From Candidatus Delongbacteria bacterium (GTDB lineage Bacteria > JAGOEH01), in contig JAGOEH010000215.1 of NCBI GenBank assembly GCA_017997825.1, forward strand, positions 1 to 5,290: DNA of 5,290 bases. The letters run 5' to 3'. Positions 1 through 5,290 of this stretch are shown one piece after another. The notes under the pieces were generated by a model. It was not told the origin of the DNA and ran no database searches. It worked only from the letters and a program-made list of their open reading frames with translations. Position 1 is the stretch's first letter, and every line of letters starts with the position of its first letter. A program made the position numbers and the translations under genes.

Positions 1-44
1 GCCATACAGGCTATCAATCCTAAAAGCAGCAGACGTTTAGTCAT
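1..44 (-). CDS. N-terminus of an exported, probably lipidated protein (partial)
   Basis: Only the first 14 codons are in the window; the gene continues past the left edge. The minus strand reads MTKRLLLLGLIACM, a short positive N-region (K3, R4), a leucine-rich core, and a lipobox-like L-I-A-C with the candidate lipidated cysteine at residue 13. This fits a type II (lipoprotein) signal peptide, though the hydrophobic core is short. A GAGG Shine-Dalgarno sequence lies about 9 bases upstream of the ATG, which supports this start, and a promoter candidate sits further upstream at 98-126. The gene is transcribed divergently from the lipoprotein-like gene at 253. Nothing can be said about its mature function. 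Confidence 0.6.
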   Translation of the reverse strand, partial: MTKRLLLLGLIACM

Positions 45-97
45 AATGGAAAACCTCGGAATAAAATGGGTTGGGTGTTTGATTCATCATCATCTGT

Positions 98-126
98 ATA
101 ATATATGGTTCCAGCTTAAAAGGCAA
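98..126 (-). promoter_or_regulatory. Sigma70-like promoter for the leftward gene
   Basis: On the minus strand, TTGCCT (121-126) and TATTAT (98-103) are separated by 17 bases. They match 4/6 and 5/6 of the -35 and -10 consensus. Transcription would start near position 91, giving a leader of about 45 bases before the ATG at 44. Predicted from sequence only. Confidence 0.5.
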
Positions 127-145
127 GAAAAAATTATGAATTATC

Positions 146-166
146 TAAGAAAAATAAATATTCTTA
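146..166. repeat. Short AT-rich inverted repeat in the divergent spacer
   Basis: TAAGAA (146-151) and TTCTTA (161-166) form a perfect 6-bp inverted repeat around 9 bases. It lies about 10 bases upstream of the rightward -35 box. The TAAGAAAAA half also recurs in direct orientation at 186-194, inside the promoter spacer. It could be an operator half-site pair or simply part of an A/T-rich UP-like element. In sequence this AT-rich, such a short match can easily arise by chance. Confidence 0.2.
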
Positions 167-176
167 AAAATTTATA

Positions 177-205
177 TTGACAGGTTAAGAAAAAAGTATT
201 AATAT
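177..205 (+). promoter_or_regulatory. Sigma70-like promoter for the GyrI-like lipoprotein gene
   Basis: A perfect TTGACA (177-182) is followed after 17 bases by TAATAT (200-205), which matches 4/6 of the -10 consensus. An A/T-rich stretch directly upstream (about 127-176) could act as an UP element. The predicted start is near 212, leaving a leader of about 40 bases before the ATG at 253. Confidence 0.6.
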
Positions 206-252
206 GGAATCCGTTAGTGTTTCAGAGGTTAAAAAACAAAGGAGTCATGAGT

Positions 253-858
253 ATGAGAAGAACGCTGTTAGTCCTCGTGATGGTGAGTTTATCCGTGTTG
301 TTCCTGATGTGTGCCAAGAAGAAACAGGAAGAAGTTCAGCCCGGAGTCGTGTTCCAAGTAGAAGAAATGCAGCCGTTCACGTACTGTGCCATTGAAAAGA
401 TCGGTTCATTCGATCAGCAGACGGATGCATGGAAGGTTTTCATGGAAGAAGTAGCCAAACAGGCCATTCAGCCGGGTGACATGATTGGTGTTTATTTTAG
501 TGATCCGAGTGTTGTTCCTACCGATAGTCTGGTATGGGACATCGGCGCTATTATTCCGGATTCAGTTGTGATTGCCGAGCCTCTCAAGAAAAAAAGCTGG
601 GCCTTCACCTCGGTGGTTACCAAGGAATATCAAGGGGCTTTTAGCCGGATGGATTCGACCTATGCCGAATTGATGAAAAGTATTGCCGACAATGGATATA
701 AAGTATGCGGTCCAACCATTGAACAGTATTTGACGGCTCCAACTCCGGATTCAACCGGACAGATGGGCGGCCAGATCAAGATTATTATGCCGGTGGAAAA
801 AATTCAGGCGGCCGAATCGGCTCCTGAAAGCGACACGACCGTCCAGCCGGTCCAGTAA
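253..858 (+). CDS. Membrane-anchored/lipoprotein-like GyrI-like (effector-binding fold) domain protein
   Basis: The protein has 201 residues. The N-terminus is MRR followed by a hydrophobic core (about residues 5-19) and Cys20, then a charged AKKKQEE linker. The residues before Cys20 (F-L-M) make a poor lipobox, so lipidation is likely but not certain; an uncleaved anchor is the alternative. Residues about 41-185 look like the duplicated GyrI-like/AraC effector-binding fold. The first half carries IGVYFSDPSVVP and WDIGAIIP; the second has WAFTSVVTKEYQGAF, a Y-A-E-L helix, then NGYKV-GP-IEQYL and a closing IKIIMPV strand. The tail (about 187-201) is polar and acidic. Cytoplasmic relatives bind small hydrophobic ligands or inhibit gyrase; here no DNA-binding domain is present and the domain would sit outside the cytoplasm. 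The ATG at 253 was chosen because AAAGGAG (238-244) lies 8 bases upstream; the ATG at 247 is only 2 bases from it, and a GTG at 217 has no such site. The gene is monocistronic, with its own promoter and terminator. The specific ligand is unknown. Confidence 0.72.
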   Translation: MRRTLLVLVMVSLSVLFLMCAKKKQEEVQPGVVFQVEEMQPFTYCAIEKIGSFDQQTDAWKVFMEEVAKQAIQPGDMIGVYFSDPSVVPTDSLVWDIGAIIPDSVVIAEPLKKKSWAFTSVVTKEYQGAFSRMDSTYAELMKSIADNGYKVCGPTIEQYLTAPTPDSTGQMGGQIKIIMPVEKIQAAESAPESDTTVQPVQ

Positions 859-898
859 AAATACGGTTTTATTTTCAGTTCGTGTCCGATTAGAGCTC

Positions 899-937
899 AA
901 AAACCCTTCTTTGCTTCAAAGAAGGGTTTTTTCTTTA
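899..937 (+). terminator. Strong intrinsic (rho-independent) terminator
   Basis: A perfect 15-bp stem pairs 899-913 with 917-931 around a 3-base CTT loop (or a 5-base loop if the closing G-C pair is open). The core is ACCCTTCTTTG paired with CAAAGAAGGGT. It is followed by a T-rich tail through about 939. It lies 40 bases after the stop of the GyrI-like gene and cleanly separates that gene from the rpmE promoter. Confidence 0.93.
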
Positions 938-952
938 TTCCATAAAAAAGGC

Positions 953-981
953 TTGCTTTTTTTGTGCAGAATGGTTATATT
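953..981 (+). promoter_or_regulatory. Sigma70-like promoter for rpmE and downstream genes
   Basis: TTGCTT (953-958) and TATATT (976-981) are separated by 17 bases. The -10 matches 5/6 of consensus and the -35 about 3/6. The predicted start is near 988, giving a leader of roughly 30 bases. The position just after a strong terminator and before a ribosomal protein gene supports it. I see no obvious hairpin in the short leader and did not recognise a Zur box. Confidence 0.6.
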
Positions 982-1019
982 CGAGCGTTCTTAACTGAAA
1001 GTTTAAATGGAGGAAAACA

Positions 1020-1223
1020 ATGAAAACTGGTATTCATCCTGAATACAAGGAAGTTAAAGTCACCTGCGTTTGCGGAAATACCTTTACTACCCGTTCGACC
1101 GCTAAAGAAATCAAAGTTGAAATCTGTTCCGCCTGTCATCCCTTTTTTACCGGTAAGGCAAAATTGGTTGATACAGCCGGCCGTGTGGAACGCTTCCGCA
1201 AGAAATACAAACTGGACAAATAA
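1020..1223 (+). CDS. rpmE: 50S ribosomal protein L31 (bL31), zinc-binding form
   Basis: The product is a 67-residue component of the large ribosomal subunit, in the part of bL31 that helps bridge to the small subunit. It begins [12 protein letters not shown], the standard bL31 start, and carries the zinc-binding cysteines Cys16, Cys18, Cys36 and Cys39 (CxC plus CxxC). This is the C+ form rather than the zinc-independent paralogue made under zinc limitation. The HPFFTGK motif (residues 40-46) and the [10 protein letters not shown] tail are also characteristic, and the length is typical. A GGAGG Shine-Dalgarno (1009-1013) lies 6 bases before the ATG. It has its own promoter and is followed by prfA after 84 bases with no convincing terminator between, so read-through into prfA-prmC is likely. 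The rpmE-prfA-prmC association is a common bacterial arrangement. Confidence 0.98.
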   Translation: MKTGIHPEYKEVKVTCVCGNTFTTRSTAKEIKVEICSACHPFFTGKAKLVDTAGRVERFRKKYKLDK

Positions 1224-1248
1224 TCCCAGGTCATTGGTTTGACTGGTT

Positions 1249-1278
1249 TTGATTGCTCCTTTATGTAAAAATGATAAT
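1249..1278 (+). promoter_or_regulatory. Possible internal promoter ahead of prfA
   Basis: TTGATT (1249-1254) and GATAAT (1273-1278) are 18 bases apart and match 4/6 and 5/6 of consensus. Transcription from it would start near 1285 and leave a leader of only about 23 bases before the prfA ATG. It could boost prfA-prmC expression independently of rpmE. AT-rich intergenic DNA yields such matches by chance, so confidence is limited. Confidence 0.35.
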
Positions 1279-1307
1279 CTGGGTTATTATGGATTGGTTT
1301 ATTGGTT

Positions 1308-2372
1308 ATGCTGGAAAAATTGCTGGAAATCGAGGATAAATACCGTCAGATTGAAGAACTGCTGAATCAACCTGATATTTATAATAATCAGGAAAGGTTT
1401 CGTGAGTTATCCAAACAGCGGTCCAGCCTGAATGATATTTTTCAACTGATCAAGGTCTATAAAACGACGATGGCTCAGATTGAAGAGGATCGCCAGCTGA
1501 TCGACCAGGGCGGGGATCATGAATTAATTGGATTGGCGCGTTCCGAATTGGAGGTTTTGCTTGATGAAAAGCAGACCCTGGAACAACGGATAAGAATATT
1601 ACTGCTTCCCCAGGATCCCAATGATGAGAAGAATATCATCATTGAAATCCGGGCCGGAACCGGCGGAGAAGAAGCCGCTTTATTCGCCGGCGATCTGTTC
1701 CGGATGTATTCCCGTTATGTCGAACGCAGAAAGTGGAAAAAAGAGATTATGGATGCCAATCCGACCGGGATTGGCGGCTTTAAAGAGATGATTTTTTCCA
1801 TTACCGGGGATAGGGTTTACAGCAAGATGAAATTTGAAAGCGGGGTTCATCGGGTTCAGCGCATTCCCCAAACCGAATCCGGAGGCCGTGTTCATACCTC
1901 GGCAGCTACCGTTGCCGTCCTTCCGGAAGCGGATGAAATCGATGTTCAGATTGATTCCAAAGATATAAAAATTGATGTTTACCGTTCCACCGGATGCGGT
2001 GGACAACATGTGAACACCACCGATTCAGCCGTTCGAATTACCCATCTTCCCTCCGGGATTGTCGTTCAATGCCAGGATGAAAAATCTCAGCTCAAGAATA
2101 AAGCTAAAGCCATGAAAGTACTCCGGGCGAGGCTGATGGATAAAACATTGAGTGATCAACATGCCAAGACGGCTCAGGAGCGAAAAACAATGGTGGGGAG
2201 CGGCGATCGTTCAGAAAAAATCCGAACCTATAATTTTCCCCAAAATCGAATGACCGATCATCGGATCAATTTCACCTCCTACCGTCTTGATGAAATGCTG
2301 GATGGTGAAATCGACGATCTGATCGATGCCCTCATTTTTGCAGAGCAAACCGAACAGCTCAAGCAAATCTAA
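1308..2372 (+). CDS. prfA: Peptide chain release factor 1 (RF1)
   Basis: RF1 recognises UAA and UAG in the ribosomal A site and triggers peptide release. The protein has 354 residues, close to the usual 355-360. An N-terminal helical region (about 1-100) starts MLEKLLEIEDKY. The domain after it carries EIRAGTGGEEAALFAGDLFRMY. The codon-recognition tripeptide is Pro187-Gln188-Thr189, the PxT form of RF1 rather than the SPF of RF2. The catalytic Gly231-Gly232-Gln233 lies in STGCGGQHVNTTDSAVR; the residue before GGQ is Cys where many RF1s have Ala. The C-terminus keeps RTYNFPQNRMTDHRI. The ATG at 1308 is preferred over an in-frame TTG at 1302 because it gives the usual N-terminus. No good Shine-Dalgarno is visible before either, so initiation is probably weak or SD-independent. 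The stop overlaps the prmC start by one base (TAATG). Confidence 0.98.
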   Translation: MLEKLLEIEDKYRQIEELLNQPDIYNNQERFRELSKQRSSLNDIFQLIKVYKTTMAQIEEDRQLIDQGGDHELIGLARSELEVLLDEKQTLEQRIRILLLPQDPNDEKNIIIEIRAGTGGEEAALFAGDLFRMYSRYVERRKWKKEIMDANPTGIGGFKEMIFSITGDRVYSKMKFESGVHRVQRIPQTESGGRVHTSAATVAVLPEADEIDVQIDSKDIKIDVYRSTGCGGQHVNTTDSAVRITHLPSGIVVQCQDEKSQLKNKAKAMKVLRARLMDKTLSDQHAKTAQERKTMVGSGDRSEKIRTYNFPQNRMTDHRINFTSYRLDEMLDGEIDDLIDALIFAEQTEQLKQI

Positions 2373-3238
2373 TGAGTTGGAGTATTACCGGCATTCTGGA
2401 TGCCACGACGGACTATTTCCGGAAAAAGGGAATTGATTCACCCCGTATCAATGCCGAATGGTTGTTGGTTCATATCCTCAATTATCAGGATCGTATTCGG
2501 CTTTATCTGGAATTTGATAAAATTCTGCTTGAATCGGAAATCATTCAATATCGGAATCTGATTCAGCGACGGATCCGGGGCGAACCACTTCAATACATCA
2601 TCGGCCATACTCAATTCTTTCAGGTAATCCTAAAGGTGAACCCGGATGTATTGATTCCCCGGCCGGAAACCGAACAACTGGTGGAAAAAGCCGTGGAAAG
2701 GATCAAGCAGGATAACAAAGCCAAAGGCTGTGATATTCTGGAACTTGGAACCGGTTCCGGTGCCATCTCAATTGCTCTGGCGCATGCTTTACCTCATGCT
2801 GAAATCTGGAGTGTTGACCGATCCATCTCCGCATCGCAGTTGGCTCGTCAAAATGCCATCACCAACCAGGTCGGCCACCAGATCCGGTTTTGGGCTGGTG
2901 ATCGGTTTGAAGCCCTTCAATCTCATTCATTTGATTATATCATTTCCAATCCTCCTTATGTAACCCTTGAGGAATGGAGGGAGTTACCGTCAGAGATTAG
3001 GGATTTTGAGCCATCCATCGCTCTGATCGCCGATCAAAATGGAATGAGTTTCTATTACTATTTGATCGGGCAGATCGATCGATTTCTTAAAAAGCAAGGC
3101 TGGATGATGCTGGAAATCGGCGAGACCCAGCTCCATGAACTGGAAGCATTTATCCGTTCACAACCGGCTGCATTGAATCCGGTTTTCAGCCGGGATTATA
3201 ATCATAAAGACCGTTTTCTCTTCATTCAAAACCCATAA
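2372..3238 (+). CDS. prmC: Peptide chain release factor N5-glutamine methyltransferase
   Basis: PrmC (HemK) uses S-adenosylmethionine to methylate the side-chain amide of the GGQ glutamine in RF1 and RF2, which raises termination efficiency. The protein has 288 residues, slightly longer than the roughly 277 of E. coli. The N-terminal helical domain (about 1-85) contacts the release factor and ends with GEPLQYIIGHTQFF. LIPRPETE follows at 94-101. The Rossmann methyltransferase domain has the SAM-binding ELGTGSG (124-130), an acidic residue at the end of the next strand (Asp149, in SVDRS), and the glutamine-binding catalytic NPPY at 193-196. The C-terminus RDYNHKDRFLF is typical. Its start overlaps the prfA stop by one base and no strong Shine-Dalgarno is visible, so it is probably translated by coupling to prfA, its own substrate gene. 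Confidence 0.97.
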   Translation: MSWSITGILDATTDYFRKKGIDSPRINAEWLLVHILNYQDRIRLYLEFDKILLESEIIQYRNLIQRRIRGEPLQYIIGHTQFFQVILKVNPDVLIPRPETEQLVEKAVERIKQDNKAKGCDILELGTGSGAISIALAHALPHAEIWSVDRSISASQLARQNAITNQVGHQIRFWAGDRFEALQSHSFDYIISNPPYVTLEEWRELPSEIRDFEPSIALIADQNGMSFYYYLIGQIDRFLKKQGWMMLEIGETQLHELEAFIRSQPAALNPVFSRDYNHKDRFLFIQNP

Positions 3239-3249
3239 GGAGTCATTCC

Positions 3250-4542
3250 ATGCATCCCATTGCCGAAAAGCTTAATCACGTGATTGCTCAGAATCATCCC
3301 GAGGTATGGGAGATGCTATCCCCGTTCGGAAAACAACTCTATTTTCCAAAAGGGATTGTCAGCCAAAGCGCCGAAGCCGCCCTACACGCCAAACGATATA
3401 ATGCCACTATCGGTATGGCGCTGGAAAACGGCAGAGTCATGTGTTTCGATTATGCCATGGATTGGATGAGTGGACTCGATCGCAATGAAATATTTCCCTA
3501 TGCTCCGACCGCGGGTCTTCCCGGTCTGATCGATCTATGGAGAAAAAAACAGATCCGTTATAATCCGGCTATGGCTGATTTGGCCATTGGAAAACCCATT
3601 GTGACCGCAGCGATTACTCACGGGTTGTTCATTATTTCCGATCTTCTGGTGGCTCCAGGGGATACGATTATCCTACCGGATCTCTACTGGGGAAATTACT
3701 CACTGATCTTTAAAGAACGCCGAGGTGCCGAAATCAAAAGCTTTTCCCTTTTTAATCATCAGTCGTTCAATCTGAAGGCATTTCAGAATACTCTCCAGGA
3801 ATCCCAAGCCTCAAAACTGGTTATCATCCTCAATTTTCCGAACAATCCGACCGGTTACACCCCCACCGATCAGGAAATGCATTCCATCCGGGACATCATT
3901 TTGGAAAAGGCCCAAACAACCCGAATCGTCGTGATCTGTGACGATGCCTATTTCGGTTTGTTTTATAGGGACGGATTATTCACCCAGTCTCCTTTTTGCC
4001 TGCTGGCCAATGCTCATCCTAATATACTGGCAGTCAAACTAGACGCCGGAACCAAGGAAGAATATATCTGGGGACTCCGTGTTGGATTCATTACACTGGG
4101 GATTCAAGGCGGAACCCCGGATCTGTACCTGGCTTTGCAGGAAAAAATAAAGGGGGCCATCCGCTCTTCGGTTTCCAACAATCCGATGATTAGTCAATCC
4201 ATACTAAAAAAAATACTCGAGCATCCTGATTATATCAAACTCAAAGAGGAAAAGTTCCAAATCCTGAAAAAACGGGCCTTAAAAACCCAGCAGGTGGCTT
4301 CAAATCCAAAGTATGAAGCGCTGTGGGATGTCTTACCCTTTAATTCAGGGTATTTTATGTGTCTCAAGCTTAAAACCGTGAATGCCGAAAAGCTGAGGCT
4401 TCACCTACTGCATCAATTCGGTATTGGAACTATCAGCATCAACGATCAGGTTATGAGGATCGCATTTTCAAATATTGAAGAATCACAATTGGAAGAGTTG
4501 TTTAACCTGATAGCCCAGGCGATCGGAGAAACCGTTGAATGA
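3250..4542 (+). CDS. PLP-dependent aminotransferase, class I/II (fold type I), substrate unknown
   Basis: The product is a 430-residue cytoplasmic enzyme expected to transfer amino groups via pyridoxal phosphate. Fold-type I landmarks appear in order: a G-x-P-type N-terminal segment (PTAGLPGLIDLWRKK, about 87-101), LNFPNNPTGYTP with the cofactor-contacting Asn199 of NNPTG, Asp232 and Tyr234 in CDDAYFGLFY, the Schiff-base lysine Lys269 in DAGTKEEYIWGLRVGF, and Arg277. Arg403 in MRIAFSN is the likely substrate alpha-carboxylate arginine. The lysine motif is T-K-E-x-Y-x-W-G-L-R, unlike the common S-x-S-K of aspartate or histidinol-phosphate aminotransferases. With the N-terminal KGIVSQSAEA and NATIGMA stretch it suggests a distinct, uncharacterised subfamily. 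AAGGAG (3237-3242) lies 7 bases before the ATG and overlaps the prmC stop. The gap to prmC is 11 bases, so it is cotranscribed with the release-factor genes. All visible catalytic residues are intact, so an active enzyme is expected. Substrate and pathway cannot be read from context. Confidence 0.9.
   Translation: MHPIAEKLNHVIAQNHPEVWEMLSPFGKQLYFPKGIVSQSAEAALHAKRYNATIGMALENGRVMCFDYAMDWMSGLDRNEIFPYAPTAGLPGLIDLWRKKQIRYNPAMADLAIGKPIVTAAITHGLFIISDLLVAPGDTIILPDLYWGNYSLIFKERRGAEIKSFSLFNHQSFNLKAFQNTLQESQASKLVIILNFPNNPTGYTPTDQEMHSIRDIILEKAQTTRIVVICDDAYFGLFYRDGLFTQSPFCLLANAHPNILAVKLDAGTKEEYIWGLRVGFITLGIQGGTPDLYLALQEKIKGAIRSSVSNNPMISQSILKKILEHPDYIKLKEEKFQILKKRALKTQQVASNPKYEALWDVLPFNSGYFMCLKLKTVNAEKLRLHLLHQFGIGTISINDQVMRIAFSNIEESQLEELFNLIAQAIGETVE
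4524..4537 (+). promoter_or_regulatory. Ribosome binding site favouring an alternative TTG start for the DUF4301 gene
   Basis: CGGAG at 4524-4528 is 6 bases from an in-frame TTG (4535-4537) but 18 bases from the ATG at 4547, which has no closer site. This would add four residues and place the start inside the end of the aminotransferase gene. The ATGA at 4539-4542 looks like a classic overlap but its frame stops after two codons. Confidence 0.4.
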
Positions 4543-4546
4543 ATTG

Positions 4547-5290
4547 ATGCTGGATTCTCAGGATATCCAATGGCTGTCGGCTAATGGATTAACTCCGTCA
4601 CACATCCTCCGGCAATTCAAATTATTATCCGAGTCTCCTTATTATCCTGAGGTTATTGCCCCGGTAAAGCCGGGTGACGGTGTCGTTCAGTTGGATGAAC
4701 AGGAGAAACAGCTTTGTCTGGATCAGGCTGACGCGACCGGGGATCAGGAAAAATTAAAATTTGTTCCGGCATCCGGCGCCGCCAGCCGAATGTTTCAAGA
4801 TCTGTTATCCATTCTGACAAAGACTGAATCTCCCCTTTTAAACAACCCGTCAATCCGGGATTTTTTCCACCATCTTCCCTCCTTGCCGTTTGCCCCCCTG
4901 ATTCCTTCTGAATTGATGAAATATGATGAAGCACTGTCCATTCCCGTTTGTCAACGGATCCTTCATTTTATCCTGTTGAAAGAGGGATTGGGCTATTATT
5001 ATATTCCCAAAGCACTTATCCCGTTTCATCGTTATCCCTCCGGCGAGATTCGGACCGCTTTTGAGGAACACATCCGTGAAAGCTTAATGCTTTTTGGTTC
5101 AAGGGCTCGTTTCCATTTTACCTTTTCCCCGGATCATCAGTCATTGATTGAGGAGGATTGCCGGCGAATTCTGGATACTATTCGATCAACTACCCCCCAT
5201 ACGATCGATTGTGACTATTCCTATCAGTCTGCTCATACTCAAACCATAGCCCTTACCCTGGAAGGAAAACTTCTCAGAGATGTTCAAAAC
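4547..5290 (+). CDS. DUF4301-family protein (N-terminal 248 residues; runs off the window)
   Basis: The open frame continues to the window edge without a stop, giving 248 residues of a family usually around 500 long. I recognise DUF4301 from KFVPASGAASRMF (residues 71-83), the family's hallmark, then IPKALIPFHRY (153-163), RTAFEEH (169-175) and HFTFSPDH (190-197). The segment HTQTIAL (230-236) matches the family's T-D-T-I-A motif, with Gln in place of Asp. The start region DSQDIQWLSANGLT also fits. No signal peptide is seen, so it is probably cytoplasmic. The function is not established; PASGAASRM resembles the G-x-G-T-R loop of nucleotidyltransferases, which is only an inference. The ATG at 4547 was chosen, four bases after the aminotransferase stop. 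An in-frame TTG at 4535 is a real alternative, because CGGAG (4524-4528) lies 6 bases before it, and would overlap the aminotransferase by 8 bases. Either way the two genes are tightly coupled. Confidence 0.85.
   Translation, partial: MLDSQDIQWLSANGLTPSHILRQFKLLSESPYYPEVIAPVKPGDGVVQLDEQEKQLCLDQADATGDQEKLKFVPASGAASRMFQDLLSILTKTESPLLNNPSIRDFFHHLPSLPFAPLIPSELMKYDEALSIPVCQRILHFILLKEGLGYYYIPKALIPFHRYPSGEIRTAFEEHIRESLMLFGSRARFHFTFSPDHQSLIEEDCRRILDTIRSTTPHTIDCDYSYQSAHTQTIALTLEGKLLRDVQN

Noticed and set aside
217-252. Upstream GTG start extending the GyrI-like protein by 12 residues
   Set aside because: It would put a charged, non-signal-like stretch before the hydrophobic core and has no Shine-Dalgarno, whereas AAAGGAG is ideally placed for the ATG at 253.
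204-395. Plus-strand 63-codon open frame overlapping the start of the GyrI-like gene
   Set aside because: It lies in a different frame of a recognisable gene, starts inside the -10 region of the promoter, has no ribosome binding site and no family-like features.
1224-1286. Possible terminator after rpmE from CCCAG (1225-1229) and CTGGG (1279-1283)
   Set aside because: The pairing is only about five bases across a loop of about 50 bases and has no T-tract, so it is not a credible intrinsic terminator.
1289-1339. A 16-codon frame (starting MDWFIGYAG) overlapping the prfA start out of frame
   Set aside because: No ribosome binding site precedes it and the composition simply follows the repeated ATTGGTT leader; it could only be a leader peptide if translation were shown.
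1680-2009. Minus-strand 109-codon open frame inside prfA
   Set aside because: It is antisense to a highly conserved part of RF1 and shows no recognisable domain or start signal.
2730-2963. Plus-strand 77-codon open frame inside prmC
   Set aside because: It is an alternate-frame shadow of the conserved SAM-binding region of PrmC.
3284-3469. Plus-strand 61-codon open frame inside the aminotransferase gene
   Set aside because: It is an alternate frame of a gene with intact family motifs, and it has no plausible start signal.
4653-5071. Two overlapping minus-strand open frames (4653-4934 and 4850-5071)
   Set aside because: Both are antisense to the DUF4301 frame, which carries family motifs throughout and stays open to the window edge.

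Overview
The window reads as an ordinary chromosomal segment of a Gram-negative-type bacterium using the standard genetic code. Two lipoprotein-type N-termini, Shine-Dalgarno-led genes and sigma70-like promoters all fit that. The last gene belongs to the DUF4301 family, which I know mainly from Bacteroidota and relatives. This hints at the FCB group or a neighbouring candidate phylum; that placement is an inference with modest confidence.

Layout: (1) At the left edge a minus-strand gene begins with a lipoprotein-like signal peptide and runs out of the window. (2) A roughly 200-base AT-rich spacer carries two back-to-back promoter candidates. (3) The plus-strand gene 253-858 encodes a membrane-anchored or lipidated protein whose body resembles the GyrI-like/AraC effector-binding fold. 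It ends at a strong intrinsic terminator with a 15-bp stem (899-931). (4) A second promoter (953-981) precedes rpmE (ribosomal protein bL31, zinc-binding form). (5) prfA (release factor 1) follows after 84 bases and overlaps prmC by one base. PrmC methylates the GGQ glutamine of the release factor encoded just upstream. (6) A PLP-dependent fold-type I aminotransferase of unassigned substrate starts 11 bases after prmC. (7) A DUF4301-family gene starts at the end of the aminotransferase gene and runs off the right edge.

From rpmE onward the genes are co-directional and tightly packed, with no convincing terminator between them, so they probably form one translation-related operon with two poorly characterised riders, the aminotransferase and DUF4301. 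I see no mobile element, CRISPR array, tRNA or rRNA, and no clear new multi-gene system. The points most worth a second look are the secreted GyrI-like domain, the aminotransferase with its distinctive lysine motif, and the partial DUF4301 gene coupled to it.
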